A DNA stretch of 64,000 bases from JALZAI01 sp038212215 (lineage in GTDB: Bacteria; Actinomycetota; Actinomycetes; Mycobacteriales; Jatrophihabitantaceae): the NCBI GenBank assembly GCA_038212215.1, contig JBBQUT010000010.1, positions 68,927-132,926 on the forward strand, read 5' to 3'. Below, in pieces: positions 44,726-53,218 of the stretch. Position 1 is the first letter of the stretch. Each line of letters opens with the position of its first letter. The notes under the pieces are model-generated. The model had not been told where the DNA came from, searched no databases, and saw only the letters and a list, made by a program, of their open reading frames with translations. Both the position numbers and the translations under genes were made by a program.

Positions 44726-46609
44726 ATGACGGATCCGCTGCCGAGAGCATCGGTGTGGCGAGATGGGACGTCGTGGGCGCGCCGCCGCTCGGCACCCTTT
44801 CGAGCGTTCGTGCAAACCGAATCCGGAAGCGCCGGCATCCTCGTCACGGCAGTGGTCGCCGCGCTCGTGTGGGTGAACGCGGCCGCGTCCTCCTACGAGT
44901 CGTTCTGGCACATCGTCTTCTCGATCCGCGTCGGAACCGTCGGGATCAGCCACGATCTGCGCACCTGGCTCAACAGCGGGCTGATGACATTCTTCTTTCT
45001 GGTTGTCGGTCTCGAAGCTCGCAGGGAGTTCGACCTGGGCGATCTCCGCGAACGGCGCCGCTTCATTCTCCCGCTCGCCGGCGGCATCGTCGCCATGGTC
45101 ATCCCGGTTCTCATCTACGTCGCGATCAACGCGGGATACCCCAGTGCGCGTGGGTGGGGGGTGGCGATGTCCACCGATACCGCCCTCGCGCTCGGGCTGC
45201 TGGCCCTGCTCGGTCGAAACGTCCCGGATCGGGTGCGCGTATTCCTGCTGACACTCTTCGTCGTCGACGATCTTGCCGCGTTGCTCGTCATCGCCGCCGT
45301 GTACAGCGAGCGCATCGCGGTGGCGCCGCTGCTGCTCGCCGTTGCGACCTTCGCGGTTCTGCTCACCGCGACGTCGCTCGGGATACGGGGTCGCTCGCTC
45401 TACGCCAACCTCGGGATCGTGATCTGGACGGCTCTGCTGGCGAGCGGCGTCGACCCGGTCGTGGCCGGCCTGGCCATCGGCCTGTCCGCTACCGCCTACA
45501 CCCCAACTCGTGGCGACCTGGAAGAGGCCACCGGACTGGTGCGGCTGTTCCGCGAACAACCCACTCCGGAACTCGCGCGCTCCGCGACAGCGGGACTCAC
45601 CTCCGCCCTCTCCCCCAATGCCCGGCTGCAAGTCGTATTCCACCCGCTGACCAGCTACGTCATCGTCCCGCTGTTCGCTCTCGCCAACGCCGGAATCTCT
45701 CTAGACGCCAGCTTTCTCGCCCACGCGTACACCACTCCGATCACCCTGGGCGTGATCATCGGGTACGTCGTCGGAAAGCCGATCGCGGTGGTCAGCACGT
45801 CCTGGCTGGTCACCAGGCTAAGTCGCGGGCGGGTGCGTGCCCCGGTCGGATGGGCCGCAGTCATCGGCAGCGGCACCATCGCCGGTATCGGCTTCACCGT
45901 GGCGCTATTGATCGCGGCGCGCGCTTTCCATGGTGCCGAACTTGCCGAGGCGAAACTTGGGGCGCTGTCGGCCGCTGCGATCGCCGCAGTGCTGACGTGG
46001 ACGGTGTACCGCCTGGTCGAACTTCTGCCGCCAGCCCGTAAGGCACGCGCGTTGCTCGGCGATGCAAGTCTGATCCAGGACCTCATTCCTGAGGTAGATC
46101 CCGACAGTGACCACCTGCGCGGCCCGGCTGACGCCTCGATCACGGTCATCGAATTTGGCGACTTCGAATGCCCCTATTGCGGCCGAGCCGAGGCAGTCGT
46201 GCGCGATCTGCTCAGCGATCGCGACGTCCGCTACGTCTGGCGTCATCTTCCGCTCACCGATGTACATCCGCGGGCGCAACTTGCCGCCGAGGCCAGCGAG
46301 GCCGCTGCTGCGCAAGGCGCTTTCTGGGCGATGCACGACCTGCTCTTCGCCCACCAGGACCGGCTGAGCCCGGCCGACCTCGTTGGCTACGCCGACGAAC
46401 TCGGCCTGGACGTCACGCAATTCCGCGAGGATCTGCGACGGCACGTTTACGAGGCTCGGATCGCCCAGGATGTCGAATCGGCCGACCTGAGCGGCGTCGC
46501 GGGCACCCCGACGTTCTTCGTCAACGGGCAGCGTCACTACGGCGCCTACGACATCGCAACACTCACAGCGGCGGTCAAGACCGAGCGCGCCAGGGCCAAG
46601 ATCCATTGA
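44726..46609 (+). CDS. nhaA: NhaA Na+/H+ antiporter fused to a DsbA-like thioredoxin domain
   Basis: 627 residues. The first 440 form NhaA: LMTFFFLVVGLEARREFDLG, GVAMSTDTALALGLLALLGR, and LFVVDDLAALLVIAAVYSER with the two transport aspartates, with about 11-12 helices. From residue about 455 a thioredoxin/DsbA domain follows: VIEFGDFECPYCGRAEAVV with the active CPYC near 481 and VAGTPTFFVNGQRHYG. It exchanges sodium and protons; the periplasmic-facing or cytoplasmic thioredoxin part may sense redox. Fusions like this occur in several actinobacteria. The ATG is chosen because GGAA and the conserved TM1 follow. It is divergent from the F420 gene. Confidence 0.9.
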   Translation: MTDPLPRASVWRDGTSWARRRSAPFRAFVQTESGSAGILVTAVVAALVWVNAAASSYESFWHIVFSIRVGTVGISHDLRTWLNSGLMTFFFLVVGLEARREFDLGDLRERRRFILPLAGGIVAMVIPVLIYVAINAGYPSARGWGVAMSTDTALALGLLALLGRNVPDRVRVFLLTLFVVDDLAALLVIAAVYSERIAVAPLLLAVATFAVLLTATSLGIRGRSLYANLGIVIWTALLASGVDPVVAGLAIGLSATAYTPTRGDLEEATGLVRLFREQPTPELARSATAGLTSALSPNARLQVVFHPLTSYVIVPLFALANAGISLDASFLAHAYTTPITLGVIIGYVVGKPIAVVSTSWLVTRLSRGRVRAPVGWAAVIGSGTIAGIGFTVALLIAARAFHGAELAEAKLGALSAAAIAAVLTWTVYRLVELLPPARKARALLGDASLIQDLIPEVDPDSDHLRGPADASITVIEFGDFECPYCGRAEAVVRDLLSDRDVRYVWRHLPLTDVHPRAQLAAEASEAAAAQGAFWAMHDLLFAHQDRLSPADLVGYADELGLDVTQFREDLRRHVYEARIAQDVESADLSGVAGTPTFFVNGQRHYGAYDIATLTAAVKTERARAKIH

Positions 46610-46634
46610 CTCGCACCCAGCTAACGAGTGCGAG
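46610..46634. terminator. Short hairpin after the nhaA gene
   Basis: CTCGCAC and GTGCGAG are exact reverse complements around an 11-base loop, directly after the nhaA stop and before the convergent CDF gene end. No U tract, so a weak terminator call. Confidence 0.4.
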
Positions 46635-46727
46635 CCGCCAATTCATTTCGGTCGATGGATTGACTTCGCCCCGGCGCCGAAACCTCCAACGCCCCCCGGA
46701 GCGTCACGCTCGACTGCCCTACGAACT

Positions 46728-47768
46728 TCACTCGTCGGCGAGGACGCGGCCGTAGCGTGCTCGTACCCGGTCGCGCATCTGCTCGTTCTCGCGCGAAACG
46801 GGCTGAATGAAGAATTCGTCGATCTCTTCGAAAACGCTGCGCAGATCCTCATCGATCCGTGCACACGCCGACTCCATCTGGCCGGCGCTGACCTCATCGG
46901 CGAAGTCGGCCCGCACGCACACGAGCACCTTTCCCGCGCCGGTCAGCATGCTCAGCAGGTCGACGACGTCGACGATCTCTTCTTCGCTCTCCAGCCGCTT
47001 CTCGATCGCGCGCAGCAGCCGCGGATCGGCCTGCTTACCGATGAGCAATTCCTGGCAGGCGCGTGCGAGCACGAATGCGACCACGAGCAGAAGCGCGCCG
47101 ATCACGAGCGAGGCGATCCCGTCCCACATCGCGTTTCCGGTCAGCTGATGCAGGCCGACACCGGTTGCGGCTACCACGAGGCCGATCAGCGCGGCGGAGT
47201 CCTCCATCGCAACGCTGTTGGTCGTCGGATCCTCTGGCGCGCGGACGAGGCTTGCCACCGAGCGTTGCTGGGTGCGCGACTGCTGCCGCACCTGGCGAAT
47301 GGCCTGCGTGAAGGACGTCCCTTCGATGAGAAATGCCAGCGCGAGCACGGGATAGTTGATCCATAGTTCCTTGGTCGACTCGCCGCTGCCGAGGATGGTG
47401 CTCAGGCCTTGATAGACCGAAAACGCAGCCCCCGACACGAAGATGGCGCCCGCCGCGAGCAGCGACCAGAAGTAGCGTTCCTTCCCATACCCGAACGGGT
47501 GATCGCGATCAGCCGGCCGATCCGAGCGGCGCAGGGCGACCAGCAACAGCACTTCCGTCGTGCAGTCGCCGACCGAGTGCGCCGCCTCGGACAGCAGCGC
47601 ACCCGAGCCGGAGATGAGCCCCGCAACGAGCTTCAACACCCCGACTGCGAAGTTGGCCGCGAGAGCCAGCACAACGGTGAACCCGCCTTCGCCGCCCTCC
47701 TCCTTCTTGCCGGCGCCGTTCTTGCCGGCCCCATTCTGGTTGGCGCTGCCCGGCTTGTGATCGTTCAT
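46728..47768 (-). CDS. Cation diffusion facilitator family transporter
   Basis: 346 residues. After a polar, Gly/Lys-rich N-terminal tail come about six membrane segments. LLSEAAHSVGDCTTEVLLLV and MEDSAALIGLVVAATGVGLH hold the metal-binding His/Asp pairs of transmembrane helices 2 and 5 (HxxxD and ExxxD type). The cytoplasmic C-terminal domain includes VLVCVRADFADEVSAGQMES. It exports Zn, Fe or Mn against protons; the exact metal is unknown. The ATG at 47768 opens the polar tail. Confidence 0.9.
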   Translation of the reverse strand: MNDHKPGSANQNGAGKNGAGKKEEGGEGGFTVVLALAANFAVGVLKLVAGLISGSGALLSEAAHSVGDCTTEVLLLVALRRSDRPADRDHPFGYGKERYFWSLLAAGAIFVSGAAFSVYQGLSTILGSGESTKELWINYPVLALAFLIEGTSFTQAIRQVRQQSRTQQRSVASLVRAPEDPTTNSVAMEDSAALIGLVVAATGVGLHQLTGNAMWDGIASLVIGALLLVVAFVLARACQELLIGKQADPRLLRAIEKRLESEEEIVDVVDLLSMLTGAGKVLVCVRADFADEVSAGQMESACARIDEDLRSVFEEIDEFFIQPVSRENEQMRDRVRARYGRVLADE

Positions 47769-47961
47769 GAGGGGGCATGGCCTTCGGCGGTCGGAGCGAA
47801 GCGAGGAGCGGTCACCGTCTTGCCTTACCCGCGAGCCCCAGCGGCTATCGCCAGGGTGACCGGACCGGCACGCGAACGACATCCGTGCGGACGGTCCCGG
47901 CCCCGCCGAAGCGTGCTAACGTCTGTTTCCGGCTCACTTCGGTGGGCCGAATTCGCGCAAA

Positions 47962-48024
<63 letters not shown>

Positions 48025-48034
<10 letters not shown>

Positions 48035-49270
48035 CAATCCAGGCCAGCAATCTCGAGGCTTCCAAAGTTCACGTTAAGAGCCTTTTCCGATCCCGGGGCG
48101 TCATTGGTCACCGATTGGTCACACGAGTCCGCCTCCGCCTTGCCTACGCGGGGCACGAGCGCCGAAGCCCGCTCCGCGGCGTCGCGTCCGATCCCCTCGA
48201 ACATGTGGCTGTATGTGTCGCTCGTGAGCGCGAGTGTGCTGTGTCCGAGTCGTTTGGACACGACCGCCATCGGGATGCCGGCGGCCAAACCAACGATGCT
48301 TGGCCGTGGCGCCGATAGTGAAGCCGGATGTGGCGCAGCCCGGCGGCGGCCGCGAGCATGGAGAACCGCTTGGTTACGCGCTCGGGTGCCGTCGGGTTGC
48401 CGTCCTCGCGCGCGAACACTAGGCCGTGATCCGAGTACGTGTCCGCCCAATCAGCGCGCCCGAGATCCTGATGCAGACGGTGTGCCAGGAGAACGCCGAT
48501 CACTCCCCCGTCGAGGTCGACAATGCGGTCCTAACCGCTGGCCGTGTTCGGTTTGCCGAACGACAGACCGCGGTCGAGGTCGACGTCCGACCAGCGCAAA
48601 CCCACGGCTTCGCCGCGCCGCAGCCCCGTCGCGGCGATTGCTTCAAAGATCGGGCCGAACTCGTCGGCGAGTACGTAATCGAGGAACGTCCCGAGTTCGC
48701 CCGGCTCCCACGGCCGAACCTTCGGCCGCTGAGCGTTGGGCAACTCGACGTCGGTGGCCGGGTTGTACGGGATGAGCCGGCGGCGCTCCGCGCTGTTGAA
48801 CCCTGAGTGCATCGTCGCGTGGACCCGCCGCACCGTTGTCGGCCGGCCGTCACGCTGCGGAGCACGGCGTCGACGTGACCAGGTCGGACATCGCGCAACC
48901 GCAAGTGCCCAATCGTGGGCACAACGAGTACGTCGATGTGGCTACGGTACGAGCGCACCGTCGTCAGCCGCATGCCCTTCGCGATCTTGCCCTCGAGCCA
49001 TGCCTCGAAAAACACCTTTACGGTCTGCCGGCCGTCGTCGGTCGCCACCCCCTTCGCCGACTGGTCGATCAGTTCGGCGAGCGCGGCTTGGGCCTCGGCC
49101 TTGGTGGCAAAGCCGCCCTTCTTGATCTGGCGGCGCTTCCCAGTGGCGGGATCGGGGCCGCCGTCGGCCACGATCGACCACGAGCCGTGCTTGAGCTTGC
49201 AGGCGAGGCGAGCGCCGCGGGCGTTGCGGCGCGCAGAGCACTGGCACCGCTTGTACACGCTGCCCTTCAC
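48025..49270 (-). pseudogene. Tyrosine-type integrase, multiply frameshifted
   Basis: The N-terminus (RCQCSARRNARGARL, SWSIVADGGPDPATGKRRQI, then the core-binding region with VKVFFEAWLEGKIAKGM) is in one frame, from ATG 49270. Near 48840 it shifts to RRVHATMHSGFNSAERRRLI, near 48545 to MIGVLLAHRLHQDLGR, and near 48310 to VSKRLGHSTLALTSDTYSHM. The expected catalytic RHxxR region reads HYRRHG and the terminal Tyr in SDTYSHM is present, but no single frame encodes the enzyme. It lies directly after tRNA-Lys with its stop inside the tRNA 3' end, the standard attachment place. Confidence 0.8.
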
Positions 49271-49376
49271 GTCGCCTCCTCGGTGGGTGCGGATCGCTTG
49301 ATCGCGTCGGCGGCCGTGCGCCCCGGCGTCCCTGCGTTTCGATCAGTCCTTGTCTTCGCCGCCTCAGTCGTGCGCA

Positions 49377-50560
49377 GCACGTCGCGCGAACAGGGCACCG
49401 GCAAGTCGGCGGCGGCGAAGATACTTGGAGGTCTCCTTGACCCATCGCCGGTGCCGCTGCGCAAGGCGCCGCGTGACCCCGAGTCGTGGGTCACCGCTGC
49501 GGCCGGGTCGTGGATCGTGGCGGTCGATAACATCTCGACGGTGCCGGGCTGGTTTTCCGACGCGCTGTGCCTCGCGGTGTTCGCGTTCCGCCGTGCGGTG
49601 GTCCTGACCGGCATCGACCCCGGAGCGGTGCGCGGCGATCTGGCCGACAGGTTGTTGGTGATCGACCTCGAGGTCATTGACGAGACCCAGCGCCTCCTCG
49701 ACGCCGAACTCGACGAGGTCTGGCGCGAGGCGCACCCGCGCGTGCTCGGGGCGCTCCTCGACCTCGCTGCGAGTGTTGCGGGGGTCCTTCCCTCTGTCCG
49801 TCTTGACCGGTCACCGCGGATGGCTGACTTCGCCCGCGTCCTCGCCGCCGTCGATAAAGTGCTCGGCACCGCTGGCTTCGATCGGTACGCCGGCCGCGGA
49901 CCCATTCTCGCGAACGAGACCCTCACTGCCGACCCTTTCATCTGCGCCATGGCCGCCCAGCTCGACACCGACTTCGAAGGCCCCGCGGCGGCGCTGCTGA
50001 ACAAGATCGAGCACGGTGAGTCGCGCCCCCCGAAGGGCTGGCCGACCCACGCGCGGGCCGTCACCCAGTTGCTCAAGAAGCAGGCACCGACCATGCGCCG
50101 CGCCGGCTGGCGCACCGACGAGGGGTGGGACGCCCATGCCAAGGTGGCCAGCTGGACAATCACGCCACCGGGGCAAGAGAAGGGCCGTGCTGCAGACCCG
50201 CCAGACCCGCACCCCCGCAACCCCATGGGTCAGGCGAGTCGACCCCGCTTCGGCGACGCGGGTGTTGCGGGTCCTGCGGGTCAGGAATCCGCGCCTTCTC
50301 TGGCGGATCACCGCGCCGCCCGCGCGTCGGGGTTGGCGCAGGTGGCGCGCCCCACCGCCGGCGTAGTGCTCCCGGCGCCAGCACCTCAAGCCGCAGCGCG
50401 TGCGACCAACGGATCGCCGGTCGCCGAGCATGGGATCGGCGCGGGTAGCCCGACCTGCACGGTTTGCGGCAAGCCGAACCTGTACCACCGTGATTCCATC
50501 GAGCGCGGCGTCTGCGCTGGCTGCATTGAGCGCGCCGAGCGCAGCGAGGTGGCTTCGTGA
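49377..50560 (+). pseudogene. Phage/plasmid ATPase (primase-helicase type), truncated
   Basis: Homology begins at SREQGTGKSAAAKILGGLLD, a Walker A, so the N-terminal half is missing. It continues with PLRKAPRDPESWVTAAAGSW, the Asp-Asn of IVAVDNISTVPGWFSDALC, and DLADRLLVIDLEVIDETQRL. About 20 residues that normally stand between the ALC helix and AVFAFRR (the residues of sensor 1) are gone, so an internal deletion has occurred. The C-terminal end is a Pro/Ala-rich linker and a four-cysteine zinc motif (CTVCGK ... GVCAGCIERA). The upstream 180 codons of the same open frame have no homology and lie opposite the integrase. Confidence 0.65.
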
Positions 50561-50769
50561 GCGCAGCGGGCGGAGAACGGGACCCCAGGAAACTCAGGTT
50601 TGAGGTGATCGTGCCGGGCGGCCGATTGGCAGCGGCATCGACCCATGCGGAACGCTGGAGCGGTGCGGTCATCCCCGCCGCCACGGGTTGCGATGCCGGG
50701 CGGAGGTTTGCCTGGCTGACGCGGAATATGAAGCGGACCCGTCGATCGCCTCGCGACACAATTCGTTGA
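50557..50769 (+). CDS. Small hypothetical protein of the element
   Basis: 70 residues; GTG overlaps the stop of the ATPase remnant (GTGA) and its own stop overlaps the ATG of the next gene, so a coupled order of the original operon is preserved. LRFEVIVPGGRLAAASTHAE is the only conserved-looking piece. No function known. Confidence 0.45.
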   Translation: MSAAGGERDPRKLRFEVIVPGGRLAAASTHAERWSGAVIPAATGCDAGRRFAWLTRNMKRTRRSPRDTIR

Positions 50770-51711
50770 TGGTTCTGCCGGGGCCGGGTAGCGACGAAGG
50801 GATTGGCACGTCAGAACTGCCGATTCGTCTCGCCCCCGTTCCGTCGATCGTTGCCCGAGCCCGGGCCTTGCACGGCGAGAACTTCTTGCGCCGGGAAGTG
50901 GCCGATGCCCTCGACGTCTCGGCCACTACCCTCCGCCGGCTGGCCGGCAAGATCGTGCTCCTCGCGCCGGACAGCACAATCAGCTACGGGACTCTCACCG
51001 TTCCGGTGTACGACCTGGCAACCGTCGCCCGCCTGCACGCACACCTCGCGGAGCACCGCCCTCCGCGCGGCCGACCCCGGTTGTGGTCTGACGCCGAACG
51101 CAGCGCCCGCCGAGCCGCGCATAGTGCTGCGGGGTACCGGCATCGGCGTGCAGCCCTCCTACATGCCCGTGGAGATCACGTTGCTGCGTGGGGGATGCAG
51201 GACGCCGCCGCCTGCATCACGGCCATGCTGCGGGCCGCGCAGACGGAGCGCTCGGCAGCGCGGAGCCTGGCGCGATCGGCGACCTCGACGACTGACGTGA
51301 CGGCGACGCACCTGCGAAGCGACATGGCCCGTGACCTTCGATCCGTTACACGGTCAACAAGGACGCTCCGCGAGCTTGGCACCCACGAGCTTCGTCATGA
51401 CCGGGCGCTCACTATCCAGGTCTACAACACCGAGGCCCGTCGCGCACCTACATGCATACCTGGCTGAGCATCGTTCTCCGCGCGGTCGGCGCCGCATGGC
51501 CAACGAGGGACGCCGCGCGCCCCAAGCCGTCTACAGCGCCATGGGGTACCGGCGACGCAGGGTTGCCGGGATTCGAGAGCGGAGTGATCTGGCAGGCGCC
51601 TATCGGGTGGATGGCGAAGCAATCGCGCCGTTGGCAGACTTGGACGGTGCCCGGCTCACACCAGGTCCACCAGGTCGACGGGATCGTCGTGAGGCAGTTC
51701 GGCGTCGATGA
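50769..51711 (+). pseudogene. Protein with duplicated HTH unit, frameshifted
   Basis: The first 232 codons (to 51467) are open. Unit 1 has an HTH-like helix pair, LRREVADALDVSATTLRRLA, followed by TVPVYDLATVARLHAHLAEH and AERSARRAAHSAAGYRHRRA. A second, diverged unit follows: MARDLRSVTRSTRTLRELG aligns with the HTH and ALTIQVYN with the VYD region, then a base is gained near 51438 and AHLHAYLAEHRSPRGR with VYSAMGYRRRRVAG is found in another frame. So it was once a protein of two repeat units. MerR-like single-HTH proteins resemble it, but no partner is evident. Confidence 0.6.
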
Positions 51712-52012
51712 GGGCGCTGGACCCAGCCGCTCTGCTGGTGACCTCCGCGCATCGGTGCTGCAGCCGCTGCAGTGACTCGGCGTCTCCCAGCGGCACCGTC
51801 GCGATCAGGCGATCCTTGCCCTGGACCTCTGGCAGGTCGAGCACCGCGTCGATTAGCTCAGAGCGGCTGCCCGCCGGGATGTGGCCCGACACGGCGTGCA
51901 GCACGGCCTGCACCGGCTGCCCTGTATCGGCCGGCGCATGAATTTCGGCGGACGCGACCGCGCGGGCGCCGTCGGTGACTTCCAAGTGGCGGTGGGTGTC
52001 GTGTTCGACCAT
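51656..52012 (-). CDS. Conserved hypothetical actinobacterial protein
   Basis: 118 residues. EHDTHRHLEVTDGARAVASA starts a small soluble protein with HAVSGHIPAGSRSELIDAVL, LDLPEVQGKDRLIATVPLGD and SLQRLQHRCAEV. A similar short protein recurs in many actinobacterial genomes, often near mobile elements, from memory. No catalytic motif is seen. The ATG has AGGA seven bases upstream. It overlaps the end of the HTH pseudogene on the opposite strand. Function unknown. Confidence 0.65.
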   Translation of the reverse strand: MVEHDTHRHLEVTDGARAVASAEIHAPADTGQPVQAVLHAVSGHIPAGSRSELIDAVLDLPEVQGKDRLIATVPLGDAESLQRLQHRCAEVTSRAAGSSALIDAELPHDDPVDLVDLV

Positions 52013-52213
52013 GAGCCGTCCTCGTTGTGAGTTGGGAGAGTGATAGCCGTTGGCACTGTCACTCAACCGCCCCTTTGAAGGGCGCAACACACCCCTAGGT
52101 AGGTGACGTCCAGGCGTGCCCGCTGGGGACATGGGAGCTGACCAAGTCGTCGAGCGCGGTGAGCGTCTGCTTCGACGGGCCCGACGGCCACCCGTCGTCA
52201 ATCCCGGCGCCGG

Positions 52214-52640
52214 TTACTGCTTCGGAGCAGTACGTTGCCGCGCTGCAGTCGCGACCGAGCGCGCGAACGGGTCCGACCGGAGAGTCTGGTGGTTGCCGGA
52301 CGGCCGATAGCAGCGCTGACAAAACCGCACGATCCAGATGTCCGCTTTCACGCCCGGGATGCCGAGGTTCATCCCGAGGTACTCCCAGGTGACGTCCCCA
52401 AGGCCATACACCGAGGTGTACGCCGCCTTCTGCTGCCTGCGCAGCGCCGGGTCGTCACGCTCGACTCGGCAGAGTGCCGCACCCCGACCCGTATCAGCGC
52501 GCCCGCCGCCTGCGTGATCGCTTGGCCTTCAGCACCCCGGCGGTGCGGGTGGTCAAACCTGGCGCACCCGTTGCAAGACTGCCGAGTCGTACTCGGCCAG
52601 GCGCGCCAGGTCCGTCCGTGGGCCCGGCAAGCTCGTGCTT
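52214..52640 (-). pseudogene. HhH-motif protein remnant
   Basis: On the minus strand VYGLGDVTWEYLGMNLGIPG followed by VKADIWIVRF resembles the helix-hairpin-helix core of DNA-glycosylase-like actinobacterial proteins. Upstream pieces (AEGQAITQAAGALIRVGVRH, PALRRQQKAAYTS) lie in other frames, so at least two frameshifts have occurred. Family assignment is tentative. Confidence 0.45.
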
Positions 52641-52644
52641 GCTG

Positions 52645-52721
52645 AATCTCAACCAGCCAGTAGACATCGATGCTCCGCATCGTGCGAGGCACGGATAATC
52701 TCAACCAACCGGTAGACATCG
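52645..52721. repeat. Imperfect 25-bp direct repeat
   Basis: AATCTCAACCA(G/A)CC(A/G)GTAGACATCG occurs at 52645-52669 and 52697-52721, with two mismatches and 52 bases between starts. On the minus strand both copies encode VY(R/W)LVEI. A small duplication inside decaying sequence. Confidence 0.75.
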
Positions 52722-53218
52722 CCGGTTCCGTCGCTCTCGGAGAAAGGGGTCAGCCACCGGTCCAGCCCATTCAGCTCGGTGTGCAGGCCGTCGCACTCCG
52801 CGCGGATGGTGCTGAGATCTGCCTGACCGTCGCGCCGGCCGGCGTTGACCTGGGCGTGCTCGGGGGTGTGTCATGACGGACAATCCATGCCGCACTCGGC
52901 CTCGACACGAATCTCGAGCGCGCGGCCGCGGTGCTCCGGTTCGCTGGTCGCGATCCAGCACGCGCTGTTCGGCGAGCGCCTAGGCCAGGCCCTGGGTGAT
53001 CGAGTGGATGGCGCCCTCGGAGTAGCCCTCCACGCGCAGCATCTGCTGGTAGCGCTCCACCAGATTGCGGGATCGGGACACGCTCACCAGGCCGCTTCTG
53101 AAGTGCGGGTGCAATGCAGCGGGTTGGAGTGCTGGCGTGGGGCGCGGTTGCCCGCTACGTAGTTTGATGGAGACGTTGGCTTTCCGATTGGGGCTGCGAG
53201 CTCCCGTTGCGGCCAGCC
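52722..53218. other. Gene fragments, no intact gene
   Basis: On the minus strand short open pieces with protein-like composition appear, for example TIRAECDGLHTELNGLDRWL and LVERYQQMLRVEGYSEGAIH, each without a start codon and ending in stops. They look like remains of two short element genes. No RNA gene or terminator is seen. Confidence 0.45.

Larger units (their letters stand above)
48035..53200. mobile_element. Decayed integrative element in tRNA-Lys
   Basis: Bounded on the left by tRNA-Lys and the integrase remnant. It contains, in order, a truncated phage/plasmid ATPase, a small coupled ORF, a frameshifted HTH protein, a conserved hypothetical on the minus strand, a frameshifted HhH-type gene and further fragments up to about 53.2 kb, where the two-component locus begins. 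Base composition is slightly less biased than the flanks. I found no second copy of the tRNA 3' end on the right, so the right boundary is approximate and att may have been lost. Confidence 0.55.

Noticed and set aside
48836..49376. N-terminal 180 codons joined to the element ATPase
   Set aside because: They are antisense to the integrase and show no similarity to the ATPase family, whose homology begins at the Walker A.
52645..52721. CRISPR-like array
   Set aside because: Only two copies, mismatched, with no further unit and no cas gene in the window.
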